This document shows positions 1-5,004 of a stretch of 20,468 nt of DNA, piece by piece. The notes below the pieces were generated by a model. The model saw only the letters and a program-made list of their open reading frames with translations. It was not told the DNA's origin and did no database searches. This stretch comes from Methanobacteriaceae archaeon (GTDB lineage Archaea; Methanobacteriota; Methanobacteria; Methanobacteriales; Methanobacteriaceae). A program made the translations under genes and the position numbers. The first letter of the stretch is position 1. Each line of letters starts with the position of its first letter. Location of the stretch: assembly GCA_900769095.1 (NCBI GenBank), contig CAAGFH010000090.1:1-20468 (forward strand). The letters are read 5' to 3'.

Positions 1-27
1 CTTCATTAATATTGGAGGGGTAATATT

Positions 28-882
28 ATGAGTTTAGAGATACTTCCTGAGGTGACCAGTCGCCCATTAAAAACTTTATTCTGTGGTGTTGACGGTTCAG
101 GTAAAAGCACTGGTGCAAAAATTTATTGTGAATCAAGAGGATTAAAACCAGTATGTATTGATTTTGATGATACTAATTATACTGGAGTTCCAAGAGTCAA
201 CATTGGCTCATGGAAAGTAACTAAAAGGAGTCATAAAGGTGCTGAGAAAGTATTAACTCCTGAAAGTGTGATTAAAGGCATAATTGATACAATACATGAA
301 GTTGAGAAAAGCGAAATATATACTGCATTAATTATTGATGGTGTAGGGACATTGAATAATCTCTTATTGCCTGAAGGGAAAGAGTCACAAAGAACATATC
401 TTATCCGTACTCAAAACTTCAAAAAAATATGGAGAGTTTTACTTGAATCTAATATTCATATCATATTTATTGGTCAAAAAGACCTAATCGTAAAAGAAGA
501 TGAAGATTCAAGTAAATTCGCAGAAATGATTAATAATATGATTAATTTCAGATTCAATTGTTACCATACTGGTGAAGGATTCAGTAATGAGGATTTCACT
601 TATGTTTGTACAAAAACAAGAAATGAAATCGAACCATTAATTGGAAAACCAATAATTAGTGAACCAGTTACTTCAAGTATTCCTGTTACTCCTAAAGAGG
701 AAGCACCAATGCCACATTTAATAAAGGAATGTATGGATGCATTATTTGAACGGGGAATGGAACCTACTGAAGAGAGAGTCAGAACTTGTATTGAAGATAG
801 ATGCAAAAACGTCAGTGATAAAACAGTTTACAATGAATGCATGGAATGGTTAGATAATAATCTCACCTTAGGAGGAGTGTAA
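28..882 (+). CDS. Sak4-like P-loop ATPase, putative single-strand annealing recombinase
   Basis: 284 residues. A Walker A motif GVDGSGKST lies at about residues 20-28, a Walker B-like strand IIDGVG at 102-107 and a sensor-like strand HIIFIGQK near 144-151. This order is that of the RecA-related AAA_24/Sak4 proteins of tailed viruses, which pair single strands during replication and recombination. The C-terminal 55 residues are predicted helical and acidic, a plausible partner-binding tail. The ATG has a strong GGAGGGG ribosome site at 14-20. The stop lies inside the hairpin that covers the start of the next gene, so the two are probably translationally coupled. Bases 1-27 may hold the end of an upstream gene, because one frame runs open into a TGA at 29-31. 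The P-loop fold is clear; the Sak4 role rests on motif pattern, size and context, and another viral AAA ATPase is possible. Confidence 0.62.
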   Translation: MSLEILPEVTSRPLKTLFCGVDGSGKSTGAKIYCESRGLKPVCIDFDDTNYTGVPRVNIGSWKVTKRSHKGAEKVLTPESVIKGIIDTIHEVEKSEIYTALIIDGVGTLNNLLLPEGKESQRTYLIRTQNFKKIWRVLLESNIHIIFIGQKDLIVKEDEDSSKFAEMINNMINFRFNCYHTGEGFSNEDFTYVCTKTRNEIEPLIGKPIISEPVTSSIPVTPKEEAPMPHLIKECMDALFERGMEPTEERVRTCIEDRCKNVSDKTVYNECMEWLDNNLTLGGV

Positions 883-899
883 ATTTATGACTCCTCCTA
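869..899 (+). promoter_or_regulatory. Perfect hairpin over the SWIM gene's ribosome site and start codon
   Basis: TAGGAGGAGT at 869-878 is exactly complementary to ACTCCTCCTA at 890-899. This gives a 10-bp stem with an 11-nt loop. The GGAGGAG ribosome site is in the 5' arm, the ATG (887-889) is in the loop, and codons 2-5 of the SWIM gene form the 3' arm. The stop codon of the upstream recombinase (880-882) is also in the loop, so a ribosome finishing that gene would melt the stem. Confidence 0.75.
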
Positions 900-1144
900 T
901 TCTTATTATGCACGGTGATGATGAAAAAATCATCTTTGAAATCCCATCATTTAGTGATTCAAATGAGAAATATTTGGTTACATGGGATTTTGACAATGGA
1001 TGGTTATGTGATTGTCCAGGATGCCTACGTGGAGGCCATCTTTGTAAACATATACTCACAGCTGAAGAGTATATGAAAAAAATGAACATGGCATTACTTG
1101 ATGATATGACTGTTTTTAAAGGAGTGCAGGTTAATGGCAGGTAA
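887..1144 (+). CDS. Small SWIM zinc-finger protein
   Basis: 85 residues. The SWIM pattern CxC-x9-CxH is present at C41, C43, C53 and H55, preceded by a strand YLVTWDFDNGWLCDC. SWIM fingers bind DNA or proteins and occur in recombination-associated factors, which fits the position 4 bp after a Sak4-like recombinase. There is no other domain: the protein is little more than the finger plus an N-terminal strand region and a short helical tail. The GGAGGAG ribosome site at 871-877 is sequestered by a perfect stem with the first codons, so translation probably depends on ribosomes leaving the upstream gene. The 3' end overlaps the next gene by 11 bp. The zinc-finger type is well supported; a role as recombination mediator is inferred from position. 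Confidence 0.7.
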   Translation: MTPPILIMHGDDEKIIFEIPSFSDSNEKYLVTWDFDNGWLCDCPGCLRGGHLCKHILTAEEYMKKMNMALLDDMTVFKGVQVNGR

Positions 1145-1541
1145 AACTAAGGTTACTTTAACTTTGGATCAAGATTTGGTGGATCTTGCTAAATTGCAAT
1201 ATCCAAATTTTAGTGGGAGGGTTAATGATCTTCTTAGTATTGATTTGCATGGGGAAGATGAGGAATCTCAACTTATGAAAGAGATTGCTAAGTTGTCTGA
1301 TACTCTTGAAATCAAGAAGGATAAATTGTGTAATGTTCGTAAGAAAAAAGCTTTAGTTCAAGGATCTGATTCTGCTATTGACAGTGTGTTGTCATGGGCT
1401 AATGTGATTTATCAAAGGAGGGGTGTTATTGGTTTGAATATTCTAAAGAGGGAATGTAAGAATCGTGATGTTTCTTTTGATAATGTGAAGAATATTCTTG
1501 AAAAAGAAGGTGTTGCTTTTGTTAATTATGATGGATGGTAA
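1134..1541 (+). CDS. Ribbon-helix-helix-like putative DNA-binding regulator
   Basis: 135 residues. The N-terminus (about residues 5-35) has the pattern of a MetJ/Arc/CopG ribbon-helix-helix: a strand KVTLTLDQDLVDLAK, then a helix ending SGRVNDLLSIDL. A basic coiled-coil stretch follows (about 45-75), and then a C-terminal region ending in conserved-looking hydrophobics. GGAG at 1120-1123 serves the ATG, which overlaps the SWIM gene by 11 bp. Codon choice is rich in T- and G-ending codons, unlike the A-rich gene before it, which suggests a separate origin. Just downstream is an array of TATGTAT boxes at 10-bp spacing, the kind of short repeated operator that such dimers bind in rows. Autoregulation or control of the small-gene array is a reasonable inference. 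The exact family is not certain. Confidence 0.5.
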   Translation: MAGKTKVTLTLDQDLVDLAKLQYPNFSGRVNDLLSIDLHGEDEESQLMKEIAKLSDTLEIKKDKLCNVRKKKALVQGSDSAIDSVLSWANVIYQRRGVIGLNILKRECKNRDVSFDNVKNILEKEGVAFVNYDGW

Positions 1542-1542
1542 T

Positions 1543-1574
1543 TTACAATTGAAATTATTATCTTTCAATTGTAA
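1543..1574 (+). terminator. 12-bp perfect inverted repeat after the regulator gene
   Basis: TTACAATTGAAA (1543-1554) and TTTCAATTGTAA (1563-1574) form a perfect 12-bp stem with an 8-nt loop, starting 2 bp after the stop codon. It could be a hairpin that protects the 3' end of the mRNA or marks termination, or a DNA operator. No T-run follows directly, so termination is uncertain. Confidence 0.45.
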
Positions 1575-1598
1575 TGTTGACGAAGGTCTCCTATGTAG

Positions 1599-1637
1599 AG
1601 TATGTATTGATATGTATTATACATACAAATACATACT
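1599..1637. promoter_or_regulatory. 39-bp palindromic operator of TATGTAT boxes
   Basis: The sequence is symmetric about base 1618. Outer arms GTATGTATT (1600-1608) and AATACATAC (1628-1636) and inner arms TATGTAT (1611-1617) and ATACATA (1619-1625) match perfectly; the only mismatched pairs are two positions between them. The boxes start at 1601 and 1611 on one strand and 1619 and 1629 on the other, i.e. exactly 10 bp apart, so they face the same side of the helix. A degenerate further box starts at 1592. The site is about 100 bp upstream of the first gene of the small-gene array, and a TTA-rich tract (about 1668-1700) that may hold a TATA element lies between. Confidence 0.6.
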
Positions 1638-1736
1638 TCATTATTTATTCATTTTCAAAAGGGAAAATTATTATTATTTATTATTATTATTAATATTAAT
1701 TTCAAAATAAATGAAATAATATAACAATGTGATATC

Positions 1737-1889
1737 ATGTTAGGGAAAACAGAACACTACATTGAAATGCACGGATTAGAGTTCGATTTAGAACATAGTG
1801 ACTGCAGAGATTGTTATCATAAACACCTAGAATGCTTATACTATTATGGAGAGTGTAGAAATGAGGTATTCGAAAATAGACCAATGTAG
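1737..1889 (+). CDS. Cys4 mini-protein (50 residues)
   Basis: An open frame of 50 codons with cysteines at 23, 26, 33 and 40 plus nearby histidines, in the pattern CRDCYHKHLEC, which suggests a small zinc-binding knuckle. GTGAT at 1729-1733 is the only ribosome-site match and sits very close to the ATG. The 3' end overlaps the next Cys-rich gene, which starts at 1861. It is the first of four small Cys4 proteins in the next 2.2 kb that share the order CxxC, then Cys, then Cys close to an F/E-rich end. Function unknown; binding to nucleic acid or to host protein is possible. Confidence 0.5.
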   Translation: MLGKTEHYIEMHGLEFDLEHSDCRDCYHKHLECLYYYGECRNEVFENRPM

Positions 1890-2028
1890 TAACTGCAAAC
1901 ATGCAGATGAATATATTCCTGTATGGATTTATCCGTATGGTGACCCAAGGTGTAGTGTTCATCACAGGAATATATGTCCTGATGATAGCTGTGAGGATTT
2001 TGAATTAATAGGTAGATTAAGTAGGTGA
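1861..2028 (+). CDS. Cys-rich mini-protein of the CxxCKH family
   Basis: 55 residues with C9-x2-C12-KH, C31, C39 and C44, ending CEDFELI. The same layout recurs at 3804-3965 (CxxCKH near the start and CELFEE at the end), so the two are paralogues. An in-frame ATG exists at 1846, but the start at 1861 is better because GGAG at 1848-1851 lies 9 nt before it. The gene overlaps the preceding Cys4 gene by 29 bp in another frame. The family looks zinc-binding; no enzyme motif is visible. Confidence 0.6.
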   Translation: MRYSKIDQCSNCKHADEYIPVWIYPYGDPRCSVHHRNICPDDSCEDFELIGRLSR

Positions 2029-2034
2029 TTTTGA

Positions 2035-2340
2035 ATGACTGAAACTAAACGATTTACAATTACACAAGATTTTGAAGAACACTATAAGCAAATTAGGGAT
2101 AATGGGCATATCATAATTGGTTGTTTTGTTGAACAACAAGCAGAAGTTATCGTTAATTTGTTGAATAATCAACATGAACAGATTGAACGATTAAAAGGGA
2201 ATTTTAGAGCATTAGAGGAAGTTAAATGTGAATTAGCAGAAGAAAATAAGGAACTCCGAATGGTTATTGATGTGTTGAAACAACAAAATCAAAAATTAAA
2301 AGGAAGATTGAATGATTTGGGGGTAGAGTATTATGACTGA
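2035..2340 (+). CDS. MTE/KRF coiled-coil protein, DLLN-type
   Basis: 101 residues. It starts MTETKRFTI, followed by a short strand region, the motif AEVIVNLLNNQHEQIE (about residues 36-51), then a continuous charged heptad-like coiled coil to the end. GGTGAT at 2023-2028, partly inside the previous gene, is the ribosome site. Four genes nearby (2035, 2333, 2994, 3399) share the E-V-x-x-L-x-N core followed by coiled coil. I recall many similar small proteins in Methanobrevibacter genomes, where they sit in virus-like regions. The likely role is as a multimeric adaptor; function is not known. The last 8 bp overlap the next gene. Confidence 0.65.
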   Translation: MTETKRFTITQDFEEHYKQIRDNGHIIIGCFVEQQAEVIVNLLNNQHEQIERLKGNFRALEEVKCELAEENKELRMVIDVLKQQNQKLKGRLNDLGVEYYD

Positions 2341-2593
2341 AAATCAATTTAAATTTGATAGGGATACAGTTGCAACAAATTTAACACCTATCGTTTATGA
2401 TGAGGAAAGAATGAGTATAGGTGAAGTATTAGATAAATTAAATGAGTTATCAGATGAGAATGAGCAGTTAAAACAACGAATTAAAGAATTAGAGCAAGAA
2501 ATAGAAGATTTGAGAATGGATAATATCAGATTGAATAAGTGCTGTGATTCTTTTATGAAAGAAGCCGGATTAAATGACCATTTTTGGGAGTAA
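2333..2593 (+). CDS. Coiled-coil protein, DLLN-type paralogue
   Basis: 86 residues, starting MTENQFKFDRDT, with the family core IGEVLDKLNELSDENEQLK at about residues 29-47 and a strong coiled coil to about residue 70. The C-terminal end has two adjacent cysteines and the tail GLNDHFWE. The ribosome site GGGGGTAGAG lies inside the end of the preceding paralogue, so translation is coupled by an 8-bp overlap. Together with its neighbour it looks like a diverged tandem duplicate. Function unknown. Confidence 0.62.
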   Translation: MTENQFKFDRDTVATNLTPIVYDEERMSIGEVLDKLNELSDENEQLKQRIKELEQEIEDLRMDNIRLNKCCDSFMKEAGLNDHFWE

Positions 2594-2598
2594 AATTT

Positions 2599-2670
2599 AT
2601 GGATTTAATGAATTTGTTAAGTGTTATAGTATTGTTCTTAGTTTTAGTTTGGTTATTATGGTGGGACTAA
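2599..2670 (+). CDS. One-helix membrane peptide (23 residues)
   Basis: The frame encodes 23 residues, almost all a single hydrophobic helix (SVIVLFLVLVWLLWW), beginning MDLMN and ending in D. GGGAG at 2586-2590 is well placed before the ATG, and the gene is packed 5 bp after one gene and 1 bp before the next, so it looks translated. Possible roles are a holin-like or membrane-stress peptide, or a membrane anchor for a neighbour. It is short enough that chance cannot be ruled out. Confidence 0.45.
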   Translation: MDLMNLLSVIVLFLVLVWLLWWD

Positions 2671-2671
2671 A

Positions 2672-2827
2672 ATGAGTGATTATTGGTTAGATGAGTTCAA
2701 GGTTGGGATTTATGATGGGAAAAAACCAAACTTGAAAGGAAAAATTGTGTTAACTACTCCCATGATTGAGTATTTTTTCACAAAGGAACAATGGAGACAA
2801 TTCAAAGAAAAGGTGAATAGTTTATGA
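2672..2827 (+). CDS. WLDEF-family small protein, copy 1
   Basis: 51 residues with WLDEFKVGIYDG near the start and KEQWRQFKEKVNSL at the end. It is a clear paralogue of the gene at 3643-3807: both have WLD-acidic-F, then L-x-GKI-x-L-x-TP, then I-x-Y-x-F-x-KEQW-x2-FKEKVNS. The 3' ends share a 23-nt exact match (2799-2821 and 3779-3801) that contains a ribosome site for a following gene. Ribosome site for this gene is weak, so coupling to the preceding membrane peptide is likely. Function unknown. Confidence 0.6.
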   Translation: MSDYWLDEFKVGIYDGKKPNLKGKIVLTTPMIEYFFTKEQWRQFKEKVNSL

Positions 2828-2841
2828 GAGTTATACTTTGA
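2824..2841 (+). pseudogene. Decayed gene start after WLDEF copy 1
   Basis: An ATG overlapping the preceding stop (ATGA) has the same AAGGTGAATAGT ribosome site that serves the Cys-rich gene at 3804 after WLDEF copy 2. Here it reads only MRVIL and stops. By synteny it marks the place of a lost Cys-rich gene. Confidence 0.35.
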
Positions 2842-2860
2842 AAAAAGGAAGTGATGTGGA

Positions 2861-2911
2861 ATGACTGAAAACAAACGATTTGAACTTGCTTATGAAAAGG
2901 GTAACATTTAA
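2861..2911 (+). pseudogene. Truncated MTE/KRF family gene
   Basis: The frame reads MTENKRFELAYEKGNI and stops after 16 residues. The start matches the MTETKRF start of the gene at 2035 and has a good ribosome site (GTGAT at 2851-2855), but the DLLN and coiled-coil parts are missing. The overlapping frame at 2892-2993 continues with helical acidic sequence, so this may be one gene broken by a frameshift, or a truncated copy followed by another mini-gene. Confidence 0.45.
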
Positions 2912-2993
2912 AAAAATATTGGAGTATGCAGAAAAAGAGTCTGATAGAGTGGATTGGCAGTCATACTGCGAAAAAGAATTTGAGGGATTCTGA
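2892..2993 (+). CDS. 33-residue helical peptide, possibly the frameshifted rest of the preceding remnant
   Basis: The frame starts MKRVTFKKILEYAEKES and ends CEKEFEGF, amphipathic and acidic like the neighbouring DLLN proteins. Its ATG lies inside the truncated MTE/KRF frame, and no ribosome site of its own is visible. The stop at 2991-2993 abuts the next ATG at 2994, and GAGGGA within its last codons is the ribosome site for that gene. It may be translated only through coupling or a frameshift, or not at all. Confidence 0.35.
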   Translation: MKRVTFKKILEYAEKESDRVDWQSYCEKEFEGF

Positions 2994-3251
2994 ATGAAAG
3001 ACAGGTTTGTTTTAATTGAGGAAGATTGGGAATATTTTCATATCAAGGATAAATGGACTGGTGAAATACTGGCCTCACCTGAAGATTTTTTGAATAAATT
3101 AAATGGATTGCATAGGGATGTTGTGAGAGGACGGGAACGTAATTCTCATGTAGAATCTATTGTAAAATCTTCTATCCATGATGAAAAAACAGCTTTTGGC
3201 CGTATGGTTCTGAAACAATTGGCGGATAAGTTAGGTGTGGATTATGATTAG
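2994..3251 (+). CDS. DLLN-type small protein
   Basis: 85 residues: MKDRFVLIEEDWEYFHI, a strand-rich start with WTGEILAS, then the family core PEDFLNKLNGLHRDV at about residues 29-43, then a basic helical stretch and an end LKQLADKLGVDYD. Compared with the other paralogues the coiled coil is weaker and the N-terminal strand part longer. Immediately follows the 33-residue frame; the last 8 bp overlap the Cys-rich gene at 3244. Function unknown. Codons are T- and G-rich. Confidence 0.6.
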   Translation: MKDRFVLIEEDWEYFHIKDKWTGEILASPEDFLNKLNGLHRDVVRGRERNSHVESIVKSSIHDEKTAFGRMVLKQLADKLGVDYD

Positions 3252-3387
3252 TAAGGATTGTAAGAATTGTGAAAATTTAGATATTGATAATAAAGAGTAT
3301 CCTTGTAAATTGGATAATCATCTTAGGTGTACTATTTTGAATGATTTTGTTAAAAGAGAAGGTTGGAAAAAAGAATTATTTATGTGA
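3244..3387 (+). CDS. Cys4 mini-protein (47 residues)
   Basis: Starts MISKDCKNCENLD and has cysteines at 6, 9, 21 and 29, followed by NDFVKREGW. The CxxC, Cys, Cys, acidic-aromatic order is that of the other small Cys4 proteins at 1737, 1861 and 3804. The start lies 8 bp inside the previous gene. The pattern suggests a zinc knuckle. The partner and function are unknown. Confidence 0.55.
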   Translation: MISKDCKNCENLDIDNKEYPCKLDNHLRCTILNDFVKREGWKKELFM

Positions 3388-3398
3388 GGATGTTAACA

Positions 3399-3632
3399 AT
3401 GGAAAAGTATAGTTTGAAATTAGGAAGATTCTACAAAGACGATAAGATTTTACAGCATGAGGAAGTTCTTGACTTATTGAATAAATCACATGAGGAAGTT
3501 ATGAATCTTCGTTATGATTTAACCAAGTTTAAGTTGGTTATGCTTGAGATTATCGAGGATTTGGAAAACGGCAAAGGCAATGATAAGTATGTTGAATGGA
3601 TTAAAGAGAATGTAGATGTTACATTAGGGTAA
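3399..3632 (+). CDS. DLLN-type coiled-coil protein
   Basis: 77 residues from the ATG at 3399, chosen because GAGG at 3386-3389 is correctly spaced; an in-frame TTG at 3363 would add 12 residues inside the previous gene. The order is MEKYSLKLGRFYKDDK, the family core HEEVLDLLNKSHEEV, a helical coiled coil, and an acidic end. The same short strand, linker, LLN and coil layout is present in the genes at 2035, 2333 and 2994. Function unknown. Confidence 0.6.
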   Translation: MEKYSLKLGRFYKDDKILQHEEVLDLLNKSHEEVMNLRYDLTKFKLVMLEIIEDLENGKGNDKYVEWIKENVDVTLG

Positions 3633-3642
3633 ATGGGAATTT

Positions 3643-3807
3643 ATGGTTTATAATGGTAAATGGTTAGATGATTTTAATGTTCGGATTATTGAAGAAAAGG
3701 AATTTCCTTCTCTTTATGGTAAAATAGCATTAGAAACACCATGTATTGATTATGTTTTTTCAAAAGAGCAATGGAAGGAATTCAAAGAAAAGGTGAATAG
3801 TGTATGA
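3643..3807 (+). CDS. WLDEF-family small protein, copy 2
   Basis: 54 residues, with WLDDFNVRIIEE near the start and SKEQWKEFKEKVNSV at the end. It aligns along its length with the 51-residue copy 1 at 2672-2827. The most conserved parts are the WLD-acidic-F start, the GKI-x-L-x-TP middle and the KEQW end. The last 4 bp (ATGA) overlap the next Cys-rich gene. It is an intact duplicate in an array where copy 1 has lost its downstream partner. Function unknown. Confidence 0.6.
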   Translation: MVYNGKWLDDFNVRIIEEKEFPSLYGKIALETPCIDYVFSKEQWKEFKEKVNSV

Positions 3808-3965
3808 TAAAAGAAGCGCATGTTTGCAGCCAATGCAAACATAAAGTCAGTGTACCAACGGATCCTGATTTTAGGTATTGGGAGTTATGTTGCAAAAAGA
3901 AAAGTAAGGATGTTAATCCTTGTGGTGGTTTGACTGATTGTGAATTATTTGAGGAGGAGTTGTAA
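3804..3965 (+). CDS. Cys-rich mini-protein of the CxxCKH family
   Basis: 53 residues with C8-x2-C11-KH, C29-C30, C40 and C46, ending DCELFEEEL. The start ATG overlaps the previous stop by 4 bp, with AAGGTGA just upstream as ribosome site. The protein is a paralogue of the 1861-2028 gene. The GAG repeats that encode its acidic end also supply the GGAGGAG ribosome site of the next gene. Likely zinc-binding; function unknown. Confidence 0.58.
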   Translation: MIKEAHVCSQCKHKVSVPTDPDFRYWELCCKKKSKDVNPCGGLTDCELFEEEL

Positions 3966-4259
3966 GTGAAGTTTGTTGATTGTCAGTTTAGTGGTAAAAG
4001 TGATGTGCGTGAGGATACTCGTAAGAAGATATTGGTTGCTTGTAGGGAGAGTATTCCATTTTTTGATAGGTTTAATCATTTTCGTGTTGATGATTACTTG
4101 AACCTTTTAATTGAAGAAACACATTATAATCCACGAAGAAATTATTTTTATGAGGAAAATACAAGGGTTAAAATTAATTTGAAAGTATTTAAAAATGTAA
4201 GTATAGAATATCTATTAGAACATATAGATGACTTCCTATTAGAAAAACATAAAGAATGA
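3966..4259 (+). CDS. Unknown protein (97 residues)
   Basis: GTG start directly after the preceding TAA, with GGAGGAG at 3952-3958 as ribosome site. The sequence begins MKFVDCQFSGKSDV, has a helical DDYLNLLIEETHYNPRRNY middle and ends in a helix LLEHIDDFLLEKHKE. No catalytic motif or known domain is recognised. Base use changes inside the gene: the first half uses T/G-rich codons like the mini-gene array, and from about 4110 onward codons become A-rich. This suggests a recombination joint or fusion near that point. Confidence 0.5.
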   Translation: MKFVDCQFSGKSDVREDTRKKILVACRESIPFFDRFNHFRVDDYLNLLIEETHYNPRRNYFYEENTRVKINLKVFKNVSIEYLLEHIDDFLLEKHKE

Positions 4260-4285
4260 GAAAAAATAGTGTAAAGTAAAAACAA

Positions 4286-4639
4286 ATGAATATTTTAATA
4301 AGAAGTGATTTGAAAAAAATGTTACTCAAAACAAGCTATGAATGCAAGGATGGCTCACTCCAAACTTGCTTCACACTATACAAATGTAAATATTGCGGGA
4401 AACTATTCATAAAATTAGAAAACAAAAAAATGTACTGCAGCAGCGAATGTGCAAGCAAATCCACTCAAGACAACAAAGCCAAATACCAAAGAAAAAGAAG
4501 AAAATTAATCAACTCAGGTGAACTTGTAAGCAATGAAACACATAAAATAGGAACAGTATATTTCCCAGAAAAAATAGGTGACTGGGTAGATGAACTGAAA
4601 AGAATCAAATACGCAAAAAGAAAAGCAGGTATAATATGA
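4286..4639 (+). CDS. Zinc-finger protein with basic tail, putative DNA-binding
   Basis: 117 residues. A treble-clef-like finger has C34-K-Y-C37-GKLF and Y50-C51-SSEC55, followed by a basic helix (KYQRKRRKL, about 66-75). This C-x2-C, Y-C-S-x2-C, basic-helix order is seen in CGNR-type and HNH-like zinc fingers that bind DNA. The C-terminal part has a Trp-containing helix GDWVDELKRIKYAKRK. No HNH catalytic histidines are visible, so a binding or regulatory role is more likely than a nuclease. No ribosome site precedes the ATG, and the start is uncertain. The stop overlaps the next gene (ATGATG). Confidence 0.5.
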   Translation: MNILIRSDLKKMLLKTSYECKDGSLQTCFTLYKCKYCGKLFIKLENKKMYCSSECASKSTQDNKAKYQRKRRKLINSGELVSNETHKIGTVYFPEKIGDWVDELKRIKYAKRKAGII

Positions 4640-4890
4640 TGTATGAACAACAGATTAATGAATATATTTCTCAGAGTATAGTTCCTAAACATAAAGAGAT
4701 AATGAAATTTCATAGTCATGTACCAAAATATGATTTTGGTATTGGAATTGAATTTATTTTTAGGGTTAGATTTAACATGCTTAAAGATGAATTATATGCT
4801 TTGAGATATAGTATTGAATCTGATTTAAAAGAATGTTATGATAAATTTGGTCTTGAATATAATTTCATGATAATTTTATCAACATTCTAA
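4636..4890 (+). CDS. Unknown protein (84 residues)
   Basis: Starts MMYEQQINEYISQSI and continues with mixed helix and strand, with aromatic hydrophobic stretches FGIGIEFIFRVRF and EYNFMIILSTF at the end. The ATG overlaps the previous stop; a second ATG is at 4639. AGGT at 4626-4629 is a weak ribosome site. It is the last gene of the transcription unit: a T-rich terminator-like repeat begins 2 bp after its stop. Function unknown. Confidence 0.45.
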   Translation: MMYEQQINEYISQSIVPKHKEIMKFHSHVPKYDFGIGIEFIFRVRFNMLKDELYALRYSIESDLKECYDKFGLEYNFMIILSTF

Positions 4891-4891
4891 T

Positions 4892-4927
4892 TTTTTTCTA
4901 TTTTTCCACCTTTTAATATTGAAGAGG
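4892..4927 (+). terminator. 36-nt terminator-like repeat, copy 1
   Basis: TTTTTTCTATTTTTCC followed by ACCTTTTAATATTGAAGAGG. It matches 11731-11766 at 34 of 36 positions. Each copy follows the 3' end of a gene and precedes a promoter-like stretch. The T-tracts are what archaeal terminators look like. CCTTTT and AAGAGG could also form a small stem with one G-U pair. Confidence 0.5.
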
Positions 4928-4953
4928 GAGGAGTATATACTTATTATAATGCA

Positions 4954-4961
4954 TTTATATA
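4954..4961 (+). promoter_or_regulatory. Candidate archaeal TATA box for the zinc-ribbon gene
   Basis: TTTATATA lies about 45-50 bp before the ATGs at 5002 and 5005. A start of transcription about 25 bp downstream would give a short leader. No BRE match is obvious, and no strong ribosome site precedes the gene. Confidence 0.4.
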
Positions 4962-5004
4962 TTCTTTTTCATATGGTGAAAAAAATGGATTGTGTATTTT
5001 AATG

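Noticed and set aside
1498..1710. 70-codon plus-strand frame after the regulator gene
   Set aside because: It overlaps the end of the regulator, has no ribosome site, and its translation is low-complexity Tyr/Leu from TTA repeats that belong to the control region.
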